In this document: positions 37,869-49,908 of the stretch, piece by piece
Layout of the letters: each line of letters begins with the position of its first letter
Position numbering within the stretch: position 1 is the stretch's first letter
Source: Warburgia ugandensis
Taxonomy: Eukaryota > Streptophyta > Magnoliopsida > Canellales > Canellaceae
Assembly (NCBI GenBank): GCA_035236585.1
Contig: CP141128.1
Span: 30,610,684 to 30,674,683, forward strand
Direction of reading: 5' to 3'
DNA length: 64,000 bases
Translations under genes and position numbers: made by a program
The notes under the pieces: generated by a model
The model's database searches: none
Seen by the model: only the letters and a program-made list of their open reading frames with translations
Told to the model about the DNA's origin: nothing

Positions 37869-40687
37869 TGTGACGACCCGGGTTTTTCCCATGCATTTTT
37901 AAATGCAAGATCTAATTCCTAAGACAGGATGCATCCCTATTTGAAAACCATTTTATAAAAACCATGCAATGCAGCGGAAAATATTTTGTTTTGAACTCAT
38001 TTTGAAAACCCCGAGTGTCATTTGCTTTCACAACAATCAAAGTAGTTTTTTGAAAAATATTGTAATCATAAATGTCTTCCCAGGTCTATCCAGTCACAAC
38101 TCACAGTCCAACTATAAATAAATAGAAATACATGTTCAAAGGGTAGAGTGTTTATTTACATGTATAATTGTCTCCTTTTGATTTTTCTTGATCACAGCAC
38201 TAACATTTCCTGAGGTGTCTTCTACTCGTGAGTGGAGCTGTCCTGAAAAATGATATATTTGGGTGAGTATACACTATACTCAGTAGGAGTCTATCACTAC
38301 TAGTTTTACAATGCATGTTATGCTTTAAAACATATGTTCTTTAAAACATGTGCATGTTTGATCACTCATGTTCAATATAAAAAAAAACCATTGTCGAATT
38401 AGAATACTGACGACTTAAAGAATCACATAATCCAAGTCGAAAGTAACGTAGATATCATAAACATAATGATATGCATAAGATGCTCAACTGAATCCAACTT
38501 ATGGATATATGGTATGGTCGACCATCCTCATGTCATGCCATATGCAATGCAAGTAAATCCTCAAAAACATAGAGAACACTATGCCCACGACCTGCTCGTC
38601 GTGTGGTCCCTGGGTACCTGCAGACACGCGGTCATAGCCTCCACGGGGCATATGACAGTTCGACCCAGTGCCATGACACCAGTGGTAGGCCCCTCTACCA
38701 CATGCAGTCGAAGTAGGGACATGCCTTTTTGGCGTGGTACCCTTTCCACCTAATAGTGGTAGAGGCTGGGAGGCCACCCCACACCTCTCGGCATAGCGCC
38801 CACGAGCTTACGAGCCAAAATCATATATGATCAAATAAGAAAAAACCTCTTTTTCAAAACCTATCCTCTTTAGGTCCCTCACAACTGCCTACCTAGTGTC
38901 TTTTGGGCACTCTAGCGTCTTTTGGTAACCCTCAAGGATATGCAATTTTTCAAGACTCAATAATCACAAATCATGCAATATATGCAATTGTTTGTAAAAC
39001 ATATCTATGCATAATGTATTTGTCATATGTATGCTGAATTCATTTATAAAATTAAGTCATGCTAAACAAGTCATATAACTTATACTTAAAACATGCATTC
39101 TCAAAACAATCATGGGCTCTTTTTAAAAGTCTAGTAGCGATAGAGCACCTACCTCAAAGTTTCCAGGAGTCGCATCCTTCATTACTCAACCCGACCCTGG
39201 GTCTCATTTATAAAATCCTGGATATGAATGGATAACAAGGAGTCCTTATCAATTTTGATCTATTTAGAAATTAGATCACTAGATCTGCCATTTAGGGTCC
39301 ATGGGTCCTTGCCTAATTCAGTGTCAGGCTAGATCCTATGATATGGATCTACTATTCAATGGTTAGACTCTATAATTTGTCCTCAGATCCTAATTTTATA
39401 GTCTCATTAGGTCTACATCGTTCATACAGATGCAATGGTTCTTTTGGATCGTTAATCGAAGTCCTACAACCCCTAAAATTGTGATTTTAGCATTGCACGA
39501 TCACAGACGAACCAGATTCGTCTTACGCGTAGGGCTCGCGCATCATGGTTTCCAAGACGTGTGCCCACCCTGGTCGAAACAGGACCCATGCCTACACATC
39601 GTGCGCTCCCAAAGGGCGTGTCAGGGACCGCATTCGCACGCGCACATGCATGCCTAAGCAGCGCTATGATGCGTGTCCTAGATGGCATCGTGCGGATGTG
39701 CCTTTGGCATAGCATGGCACATCTCAGCTCCCAGGGCACCCCTTGCATCCTGGTCGAGCCAGGACCCACGCCCCACGTCGTGCGCGCACCTGAAGGCCGC
39801 ACCAGGGACCGTGTACGCACTGTCGCACGCCTAGAACCCATCCCAGGCGCACGTGAAGCATGGCGTCCCTGGGACGCCTTGTTCGCACAGAGCCGGATGG
39901 AACTGGCTAGGACATTCTCTGACTAGGGAATACCGGCTGGGAAAAACCAGATCTGACATGGATCTGGCTTGGGGGAAAGAAAAATGGAGAGAGGGGAAAG
40001 AGGGCTTACCTGGGTAGCCGGGGATGCCCTCATTCTGGAGGTGCGGCTCCCTTTTTTTTTCCACTTTGAAAACCCCATGTCGCTGGAACCCACGAAGAAG
40101 GGGGAAAACCCCAACTTCCAATGAGGCCAGAGGAAGAAGAGGGGAGGTGGAGAGATGGGAATGGCCGGCCTGACTCGGGCTTGGCCGGAATGTGTAGGGA
40201 AAGCCGGAGATGGGTTTTCTGATTTTTGCCGGAAACCCCAGCCTCAAATGGCTGGAAAAATCTTGATTCGAAGAGGAGGGAATAGGGGCTTTTTATAGCC
40301 TTACTATGGCAGTGCTACCAATGGCGGTGGTGGAAACCTCTGGAAACTGGGGTTTCTGGAAAAATCGAGAGGAAGAAGATAGGGGGTGCCGTTATCAAAA
40401 CGGACCCCTGCATTTTTCGTTCTTTTTCTTTTTTAAGTGCAATTTATAGAAATGCCCCTAATCTTTAAACGACCATAACTTCTTCATACGAACTCCATTT
40501 TTGGCGTTCTTTGAGGCGTTGGATTCCATTTTTTGACTAGAATCTAATGGTACCAATTTTCTTACAAATTCCTTCATTTAGTATTTTAAATAAAGTAAGA
40601 CATTTAACATGGTTCATTTCCTATAGAATGTCTAATTCATTTATGATAAATGGATGCAAAAATAGCGTAAATTGCTCGGGCATTACA
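37869..40687 (-). mobile_element. Solo LTR S5 (2,819 bp), Tekay-type family 2
   Basis: Ends TGTGACGACCC and GGGCATTACA (plus strand), with a perfect TTATT target duplication (37864-37868, 40688-40692). It is the same family as S3, matching end to end. Minus-strand TATA (CTATAAAA) lies at about 40289-40298, the twin-hairpin stem TGAGTATA/TATACTCA at 38264-38282, the GC block at about 38575-38810 and the CpG block at about 39480-39900. It is inserted in element C's interior and so landed after C. Confidence 0.92.
39568..39830. repeat. About 180 bp imperfect tandem duplication in S5 CpG block
   Basis: CCTGGTCGA...CAGGACCCA...TCGTGCGC...CAGGGACCG occurs near 39568-39650 and again near 39746-39830. 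Confidence 0.75.
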
Positions 40688-40695
40688 TTATTTTT

Positions 40696-40772
40696 CAACA
40701 TATAAAGTTTTGACATAGCTTTCCTACTATGTATCAACATATAAAGTTTGTGCATAGCTTTCCTACTATGTT
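40696..40772. repeat. 39 bp tandem duplication in element C interior
   Basis: CAACATATAAAGTTT ... CATAGCTTTCCTACTATG appears twice in a row with small differences. Confidence 0.85.
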
Positions 40773-42303
40773 TAGCCCTTAGTCTTTCTATAATACATAT
40801 TGATTAGATTCAATAACTTCAACTATTGTTCTTTGTAACAACCTTCCAATCTTTGGAAGTAATTTTCTCTTCTTCTTTTTTTTATTCTTCCATTCTTTGG
40901 AAGTGTATACTTTATTTCTGCTCTACAGTTCATACTTCTTTACTATTTCCTTCTAGTGATAATTTCTTGTCAAATTCTATCCTTGAATAATAGTTTTCTT
41001 GTAATGAATCTTTCCTCATTCCCATCCATTATTTTTGTAACACTCTTTGAGTGCCATTTTATTCATAATACTTGACTTTCTACATTTTTCCTTCCAAGAT
41101 AGTGTCATTCTCACAATCTATGATAATATTTATCTCTTTTCCTCTCATATATATTTATATGTCATAGGCTTCAAAATTTCTAGATTTTGCATTTCCTCAT
41201 GCTTCTTTTAAGCGTACCTTATAGCCTTTATCATATCATACTAACCCTTTATTTGAAATATTCTTGATAATTCCAATTAAAAGAGTCCATATTGACTTTG
41301 TAATCATCCCTTCTCAAGTCTTTACAAACACCATAATTTATCAACTATTCTTTAATTCTCAACAATCTATTATCAACTCATTTAGGATTTATGTAACCAA
41401 TAGCAAAACTTCACTAAAAGAATGTCCTTATGTTATAAAATAAATAAGAGATATATTTCTCTAATTGTCATTGTCATTTCATATTTTGATCTCATATTCC
41501 ACCTTTGTTGGGTCAAATTTCATGCTATCCTTAAAATTTATATAACCTAAACCTTGCTTTCTTTAATCACATGTACACTTACAAGACAAGTTTTGTAAGT
41601 GTCTAACATATATCCCCTGAATGCTCTTGATTTCTTGAAATCTATTTCCATATATCATTACCACTTCACTCAATATATTTCATTCTCCTCAAATTCATGA
41701 ACATCTGTTATCTAACACATAGAACTTTAAAATTTGTTTCTGATTTTATACTTTGATGTTGCATTTCCAATTCCCAATTAATAATAAATTTGAAAATGCT
41801 CATCCTTATAGAGAAAAAGGATACTTAATTTCCTCAACATCATTTATGCATCCTTATATTGATTCCTCCTTTTTCTTTTCCCAAAAGAAATCTATTACTC
41901 TCATAACATAAATTGCTATAATCACTCCATATCCTTAAAAAGTTGTTCTTTCAACTCATTCATATAAATTGATGTTCTTTTCGTCAACTATTATAGATAT
42001 TTTCTCATTCAATCTCATGTAAGATTGAAAATCTTCAAACTATCTTAAAATTTCTAACCACTCATTTCTCCAACAATTTGGATTCATAACTCATTCACAA
42101 TCATCTTTAAACTTAAATTTAACAAACAATATTTGTTTTCATTTCTCATGTTTTATTTCACCTTTCCTCCAAAAATATATTTTCCCTTACTATATTTCTT
42201 AAATCTATCAATATCACCAACTCCATCATGTAATTGGAAGTAATATCTCTATTCATATTTAGCTCTTCATTTGCCTTGATCAATAAGATGTACTCCTCTT
42301 CAT

Positions 42304-42438
42304 GATAATCAATGACTATATTTTCCTAATCAATATTTCTCTTTGTTTTCATGTTCCATGACCAAGATAATCAATGACTTAATCAATGACTATATTTTCC
42401 TAATCAATATTTCTCTTTTTTCTCATGTTCCATGACCA
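42304..42438. repeat. Tandem duplication of about 70 bp in element C interior
   Basis: AATCAATGACTATATTTTCC ... CATGTTCCATGACCA appears twice with few differences. Confidence 0.85.
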
Positions 42439-43424
42439 TTTTACCATCTATACCAAAGGTACTTCTGTCTATAATAGTCCCAAAATATTTTCAATAGCAC
42501 CAAAGTTATTATATTAATAATTCTTTAATCCTTGAAAATCCTCTAGTGCTAATTTCCACAATGATTTGTCATACCTTTATAATTTCTAACTTGGTGATTT
42601 CATAATTGTTGTACCATATATGGAGCTATAATTTCTTTGTTAACCATATATTCTCATGGTTTAATTGTCTTTCTTAATAAGTTTGGGATCATATTTTTGT
42701 CCCTTTAACATATCTAACTCTCTTTTTCCTTTTTATTTTATTCTAATATCAAAGATCATCTCTTCATGTTCTAAAATTTTTATCATTTCTCCATTAAATC
42801 CTTTGCCTCACTAATTTTGGAGAAAAATACTTGTTTAACTCCTTACTCATATTTATTTCAAACTATTCTCATTTACAAATTTTGAACTTTCTCACCTATC
42901 TCCTTAAATTTCTTTCAAGCCATATCCTCTCTATTTTGATGATTAATTTCATTTAACTAATTGCCATAATACTATACATGTAGCAATTCTAATTCCTACA
43001 TTTATATTTCTTTATATATTTAATGTTAACTTTGAATTTTACAATACTTCTAATGTTTTCATCTTTAACACCTATTTCTCATAAATCTCCATTTCACCTT
43101 TTCTATAAGGTTGGAATTTTCTTTTTTTTCCATCTTATTTTCCAATTTATCACTTTTTTCTCTTTATCTCCATTTCTTCACTTAGTAATGGTTATATACA
43201 TACTCCACTTAATAATGGTTATATACATACTAGTATTAACGTACTTTGTATGTTTACTCAGGACTTTAGGTTAGACCTGAACATCATACCTTACATCTAT
43301 TGTAATGTTTTCCCAATGGATTTCTATATCTTATTATTCCCTCTATTGGAATTCTTATTTGCTAAGTAGTATTTGTAGTCCTTTCACTAAGTAATATCTG
43401 CTTAGACTATACTATTCCTTCATT

Positions 43425-43720
43425 ACACTAACTCTTTCTATACTCATTCTCAACTAATGAGTTTAACTCTTTCTATCCTCATCCTTCACTAATGAGTTAC
43501 TCTTTCTTCACAAATGAGTCTACTCTTTCCATATTCCTCAACTAATGAGTCTAACTCTTTCCTCACTAATGAGTCAACTCTTTACATCCTCTTCAACAAA
43601 TGAGGCTACTCTTTCAAGACTTATCCTTCACTAATGAGTTAACTCCTTTTATACTTATCTCTTAACTAATGAGTTTATCACGTAACTCCTTCTCATCAAC
43701 TAATAACTTATCTCTTATTC
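43425..43720. repeat. Degenerate AATGAGT tandem array
   Basis: Around eight units of about 25-40 bp, each with CTAATGAGT or a variant followed by an ACTCTTTC-like stretch. Spacing is irregular. Lies shortly before the primer-site end of element C. Confidence 0.75.
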
Positions 43721-44027
43721 ACTCACTTCAGCTTGAACCTGAGCGTGCGTACTTGGTATTTCTATAGAGGTGATGAACCTTGGGTTTGTTGTAAGTGAGG
43801 AAGAAGGTTCTTCAACACCCTTGTCATCATGTCTTCCACATTGCTCATTGTTACTCTTTCCATATTGTCTACTTGAGTATTTTGAGTTGCCTATCTTGTG
43901 ACTCTCTTTGGTGGCATATGTTCATAATTTCTATCAATCCTCCATACAACTACTTCTATCTTAATCTAGACTTGGATTATAATCTCTCTTTTAGACATAT
44001 TTGTACTGTATTGTGACTGGATGAATC

Positions 44028-44041
44028 GCTCTGATACCAAC
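44028..44041 (-). other. Primer-binding site of element C
   Basis: GCTCTGATACCAAC on the plus strand, the exact reverse complement of the methionine-tRNA site, directly abuts the LTR start TGTGATGACCC. Confidence 0.95.
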
Positions 44042-47000
44042 TGTGATGACCCAGGTCTTTGAAACATGATTTGTAAAGTATTTTGAAAGGCAGGGCCCTT
44101 AAGAGTGTAAAATTTTTTCACAAAACAAAACAGCAGAAATTCTTTTCTTTAGAACTTGTTTTGAAAACCCAAGTCACCACTTCATACATAACATAAGTAC
44201 ATTTTGTCTACAAAATAAAATTCCATTGAAGGAATATACTTTTATTAAATTCCAGGATTCATCCAGTGGTTCATAATACAACCAAATCTATTACAGTACT
44301 TGTCCAAATTACATAATCCAAAACTCAAGCTCACCATACAATAAAACTCTCAACAAAGAAAAATACATGTCTTCAAGGGTATACCTTAAAGATTATTCTC
44401 TTTAAGTCTTCTATCATCTTCAGCTCCTAACTCTCCTTCCCTGTATCTAAGATATTGCAACATTTACAATATCTCAGCAAGCAATGCTTGGTAGGGGATT
44501 CAAGAAGCATAATAATTGACAATGTAATTCCAATACTTCATAATCCCATTATCCCTCAACATATTCATGTCTCTACTCTTTACTTCGTAATTTATGTATA
44601 TCTATATACATACATACTCTTCATGAGTAAACTAGTTAAATTTGTGAAAGTAGTCAAATATCATTCCCAACTAAGCTGATCAATTCTCTCCATTATGAGA
44701 ATTTAGTATTACAGCTAATCTTATACTGGGAATTTCCCTTCTTGGTAAATATTGGCAATATACAATTACCTAGCATTTCATTATGCTACAACATAAGGCA
44801 TTTCACTATGCCTATTCTCATATGCATCATAGTGCAAAATAATCAGAAAGGTTGCTATGCTGCAGTTTGATCCGTACTAGCGCGCTTAGATAACTGCCCT
44901 GTTCACCATTTATACCACAATGGAAAGTATTATGTCACTGCCCATATGGGGGGGCAAGACTTTCACAGTGGTGGCCTTCCCATAATTGTCACCACCCAAC
45001 TTTTAGGCTCTCTTTGGGCAAGGTATCATCATATCATCAAATTTCAAGAAGCGGGTGGCCAAACCGTCATAAGTCCTCCAGCAATAGCATTCCCCAAGGC
45101 TTATGTCTATTAAAACAAACTCACAAGCCTCCAAGCTTGTATGTAAAATAGATTTCATATATATCAAACCATATGTCTATTTACTTAGGGCTGAAATATT
45201 TTCTACTTCCCTAGTCACTTATAGTTTAGTCCTTAACCAGCTTATATGTGTTTGGTTGGATCATAAGATTTTCAAGAGATTTAATACAAGTATTAACATT
45301 ACTCTTGTCGACATAAGATCATGAGTACAATCATGTATATCATATGTAAATGCATTCATCAAATCCTCCTACCTTCAAGGAGTGATCTCTTTTCCAAAAT
45401 CTTCCATGATCTTAATTGATGTATGTGATCTATACATCCATGCATATTGTCAATATATAAATTATGAACAATCCTATTGATCATTAAATCTGATGTTTAA
45501 AATGATCTTTAGATCATTCATATCTAAGTATTTTTCTATCTCTAAGTCTTTGTATGTCCATCTCCTTGATCTTGATCTTTCATAGATCCATTGATTGACA
45601 ATCTACACATGTTGATAAAGATCAAGGTCCTAGATCATCTATCACATAGTTCTTCTTTGATCTAAGTTCAGTTATTGGATCATCCCTAGGGAGGATGATC
45701 TTGGTTTTCTTCCTTGAATCATCTTTGATCAAGGTTTTGGATTATCTAATCTAATGAACTATACCAAGCATACTAATAAACATGCATACTAAGTACAATA
45801 TAGTATTCTTATTCTTATTGTTCTTGATCATCCAAGATCTAATGGATCTTGTTTGATCATCCTTATCTTACTATTTTTATTAGGGTTATGTAATTTACTA
45901 ACCTTTTCTGCTCTTATTATTATTATTCACTAGTTAATGTGCTGGTCGAAGGTAATTTATTTAAGCCTAAATCTAGACTACTCCTCTTATTTCCAAATGG
46001 CTAAGGCTGACTAGCTGAATGGGTGAATACAAAGTGGTTACTTCAATCCTCATGTAAGGAGGCGTTTAGACCTCACAAACATCAACAAAAAGTGGGGGAA
46101 GAGCGAGGCTCTATTAGATAACCCCCTTAACCACTATGTTCATCATTCACTAGAATGACCATAGCTCAACCTTTCATAAGGTTCCTATAAGCATGTTTAC
46201 CCCAAGTGCTGTTTTCTAATCGATTTTAATTAAGTCCATGAATATTTATAATGTCATTCATGGGGTTTACTATTCTTCTCTTAGTTTGGGCCAAGGATTT
46301 GATAATCTTTATATTGTTGTACTAACTATAGCCCTTACTAATTAAGTCCAAAGTACTCCATTCTTATTTGTGTCATGAAACTCTACTTTCTCCTTAGATT
46401 ACATTTTTGGTATTTTATGCTCTTTATCCCATAACAAGTAGATCTACTAATAACCTTTAACCATAAATGAATTATAAATTCAAAAGCATAAAACTACATA
46501 ATTTAACACTTAATGATAATGGGGCAAGGTACTTAAAATTACTCTAACATGATTTCCAACTAATATACCTTAATAACTCAATTTAAATTAACATGGACTT
46601 AAGGTATAATCTCATACTATAGTATAAACTTATATGAAATTCTAGCATGGTCCTTAGTTAGAATGACATGAAATCATACTAAAGTGCCCCTAAGATAATT
46701 AAATCTAGCACCTTATGATAACAATGAAATCACATATCATGCTAAAGTCTAAATGTTATACTAGCATGCTTTATAACATAATCATATTTAAAATGCTATT
46801 ATATAAAATGAAACTAATTACATTAACATTTTTAGAAACCTTTACTTATGATCCAACCATTAGATCTTAGATCTTTTCCTTTGATTAAGGGTATTAGTTA
46901 TATTTAGGGGATTTTCTTTATTAAGGTCCAAAGATCATATTGATCCATTTTTGTCATAATCCATCCATGATTTCTTGGATTTCATTATATCAACATTCAT

Positions 47001-48792
47001 TTTATCCATCCCAATGATCTGATCACACTTGATCTCATTGATCAAGTGGGTCCCTTTGTATTTTTAGGGTTTTTCTACCATAATGGGTATACCTTAATAT
47101 ATCTCACATACGTCCAAATAAACCATTAATCTCACTTTATTTCAATAGTATATCATTAGTAAAATATATTTTCAAGATCTAATCATCTCAGATCTTGAAG
47201 ATCTAGGTAATTAGAAACTTTTTTCTTTAATACAAAATTTTTTACTGAATATTATGTCTATTTTATCATTTCATCATAAAATAGAGGTTTCAAGCTTTCC
47301 ATAGCTTCTTTTTGATCTTAATTTGGAGTTCAGATGACTCCAGAATGTGATCTAGAAGTTCATAGTCCTTCCTAGGGCCTAAGAGTTGATCTGGGCCCAA
47401 GGAACAGACGACCCAGATTTTTTGGGCGATAAACCAAGTCGGGTTGAACGCCTTCAGTTCGACGGGTGTGTCCACTGTGATGAAATGCGGAAGCGCCCTC
47501 ACGGGGCATCCATGGACGCGCGCGGGACATCGTCCGTCCAATCGGGAGATGAGATAGTCCATTTGGACCGTCCAATCAATCCCTTCTCAATTGAGGGACC
47601 AAACCTTCTTAGATCCTTGTGAAAATTCTACCCTAGGGTTTTTGGACCCTTTTGGATCTATTGGTGTAGTCACAATTTTCATTTGAGCACTCTGTAATCC
47701 TAAATTAAGGGTTCTGTTATTACTTTATTTTTGCCTTTTTTATCATCAAAATAAATTACAATAAACTAAAAATTATATAAACCAATGTTAAAAATCTATA
47801 GAAAGTATTCCCACCTACCTGACTGGAGAAAAAACCTTAGTTATATGCCTATTTAAAAAGAATACCTTGTTGATGAATGGCTTAAGACCCACCTTTCTTG
47901 CAAATTCCCGTTGTTTGAACCGTTGGATCATGAAATTTCTTTGGGAGTTTTGTAGAATAGATATGGTGGAAAGTTTTGGACGGTTCAATTGATGAAATTA
48001 GTTCTAGAACAGAGTGCCTAATTCATTTTAGGTCTCTTGTTCCAATCTAAAAAGAAGAAAGAAATTGAAAAGAGAGATATCTCTTATAAATTTTGGATTT
48101 TTGGGGAGGGATCTAGGTCTAATTTTTTATGGAGAATGAAGAAAATTTTGTGGAGATTTTATGAGCATTTTTGGAGGGTTTTTGGGGTTGTATTTATAGG
48201 CATTTTGGTCTTTTTTTCATGATTATAATATTTAATTTTTTATTATTAAATGGCATGAAAGTCTCCCATGCTCCATTTTTCTTCCCCAAGACCAGATGAT
48301 GTTTGTTGACCCATGACTTCACATGAGCTGGTCATAAGATTCGTTTTTGGGTCCCTTGTGGGCCCATGTGGGCCCCACATGGTGTAAAAAGACCATTTTG
48401 CCATTTATGTATAAAATTTTGTGTTTTATTCCCATGATCTCAGATTTGAGTGTACTTAGTGGCGTTGGATTCGTATTTCTTAGTACATTCTAAATTTTGA
48501 TGTCTCATATTTTGATTTTTGGGAGATTTTGATTTTTGGGTAAAATTACTATTTTACCCTTTTGTCCAAGAAATGAAGAAACTTAAGGATTTTCATCCAA
48601 ATTCAAAATTTGTTGTGCTTACAGTCATTTTGAAGGGGTTGCTTAGATTAATTTAAATTTTACATATCTTATTATTTGATTATACCTTTATAAAAAGTAT
48701 ATTCTAAATAACCCTAATATTTCAGCCCGAAATATCTGAAACTCAAACTTTATTGATTTTCTCAATCAATTACAAAAATTGGGGTTATTGCA
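44042..48792 (-). repeat. 5' LTR of element C (4,751 bp)
   Basis: From TGTGATGACCC to a TTATTGCA end. Twin hairpin at 44450-44490; GC block at about 44870-45090; CpG-rich block at about 47400-47560; minus-strand TATA box (TATAAATA) near 48195. The same family lies in the opposite orientation at 51247-55844. Confidence 0.88.
44450..44490 (-). other. Twin hairpin in element C 5' LTR
   Basis: AGATATTG (44450-44457) pairs with CAATATCT (44467-44474), and CAAGC (44478-44482) with GCTTG (44486-44490). Confidence 0.85.
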
Positions 48793-49908
48793 CACATCAT
48801 CTACATGGGATGGGCTGATTAAATCTATCGAAGAGTAGTCCTCACATGTGGCACTACTCTCATCAAATGTGTTTATCATAAACTTAGTACTTGTTTAGAA
48901 GTCAATGGCCAACTGAACTTCCTAATGTAGCAGCCAATGGAATGATCCACATATGTTGTACTAAAATAAAGCTAATTGAGTGAGTTTCTTAATTTTTAGA
49001 TACTCAGGTTTTCCAAAACCAACTCAAAGAGTCATCTGATTTTCAAAACCCCTTAGTTATTTTGTCTAATTTTCAATGTGATGCTTACACCCAATCATTG
49101 AAATTAAGTTTCATATGAGTTTAAGTAAAACATCATATAAGGTTAGATTTCTAACATTTTTCGCAATCAAATGCGGTGATAACTATTATATAACAAAAGC
49201 AATATCATGAACATAGCCTCTTGGTTCAATTGAAATAAAATGCATAAGCATATATTTCATTTCTTAACCATTAGCAATCAGTTGTATATATAATAACCAA
49301 GAGCACATTTCTTGAACAAGTAAGGATCCATACTCATCAAATAATTTTCATAACTTTGCATAAGATAACAAATCACTATATCATAGAGCCATCCAAATCT
49401 TAGGGTATAAACCTGATAGTATCACATACATGAGTAAAGTACATGGGATGACTAGCATAACAATATTATAAAAGAGACATTCTCACTATATAGTAATTAA
49501 AAATTCATATGATATTCGCAGAAAAAAAAAACATTCATAGGCTCAAGGTTTTGGTTCATGTACATGCATAAACTAACCAATTATCTGGTTTCTTATGTTA
49601 AGACATTAACCATTCCAACAAATGTTCTCACCTTTCAAGAATTTCCTTTGTTCAAGGTATACAAATGTATCATTTCTTTCTTTGATGTCATCTTCCATAA
49701 GTTATAACCATATTCTATACATACACACATGTTTTTTGTTTCCTCTGATGACCAGCCATTCATAGTTTACAGTTTTACTACCTTAGTTGTGGTGTAGTGT
49801 CAAATACATCCACTTGGAGTTTAATATCATGTTGCCAAGCTTTCATTTATACATAACAATCTTACTTATTTTTAATATCCAAAACCATATCTTATCTAGA
49901 ACAATATG
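48793..49908 (-). repeat. 5' LTR of element B, second part
   Basis: Matches about 22310-23406 of B's 3' LTR (for example AACTGAAC, CCACATATGTTGTACTAAA and GATGACCAGCCAT blocks in the same order). Similarity stops at 49908, where Athila-like LTR E begins. Confidence 0.82.

Larger units (their letters stand above)
37510..44041 (-). other. Interior of element C, non-coding
   Basis: Excluding solo LTR S5, this is pyrimidine-rich on the plus strand, with no frame longer than about 83 codons and no retroelement domain on either strand. It holds several small tandem duplications (40696-40772, 42304-42438, 43178-43231) and a degenerate AATGAGT array (about 43425-43720). Confidence 0.8.
34424..48792 (-). 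mobile_element. Element C (LARD-2): large non-autonomous LTR retrotransposon
   Basis: Minus-strand order: 5' LTR 44042-48792 (4,751 bp), methionine-tRNA primer site, non-coding interior, polypurine tract, shorter 3' LTR 34424-37509. Without nested S5 the interior is about 3.7 kb and shows no Gag or Pol motif. An LTR near 4.5 kb with a 3.5 kb empty interior is the classic LARD size class. LTR stretches such as 36180-36600 and 46500-46920 look almost identical, so the insertion seems fairly young. It sits in element B's 5' LTR. No target duplication was found, and the left boundary is placed by loss of similarity. It has a few breaks. Confidence 0.85.
21411..49908 (-). mobile_element. Element B: Tekay/Del-like Ty3/gypsy LTR retrotransposon, broken and split
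   Basis: Minus-strand order: 5' LTR (33931-34423 and, after the nested element C, 48793-49908), primer site (33914-33930), gag and protease (about 33720-32400), RT, RNase H, integrase (28837-26700), chromodomain-like tail (26433-26185), polypurine tract (about 26024-26060) and 3' LTR (21411-26023). Both LTR pieces line up with the 3' LTR, in particular 33931-34423 with its first 500 bp and 48793-49908 with about 22310-23406. It is a fossil with many breaks and hosts S4, C and E. The remainder of the 5' LTR is not in the window. Confidence 0.82.

Noticed and set aside
39473-40247. Overlapping frames of 121-138 codons on both strands
   Set aside because: High GC content and an internal duplication in the S5 CpG block keep stops rare in several frames at once.
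43425-43720. CRISPR-like array
   Set aside because: Units are degenerate, spacing is irregular and the setting is a plant retroelement.
47290-47562. 90-codon minus-strand frame in the element C LTR
   Set aside because: Falls in the CpG block of the LTR; no domain, and overlapping frames are open.
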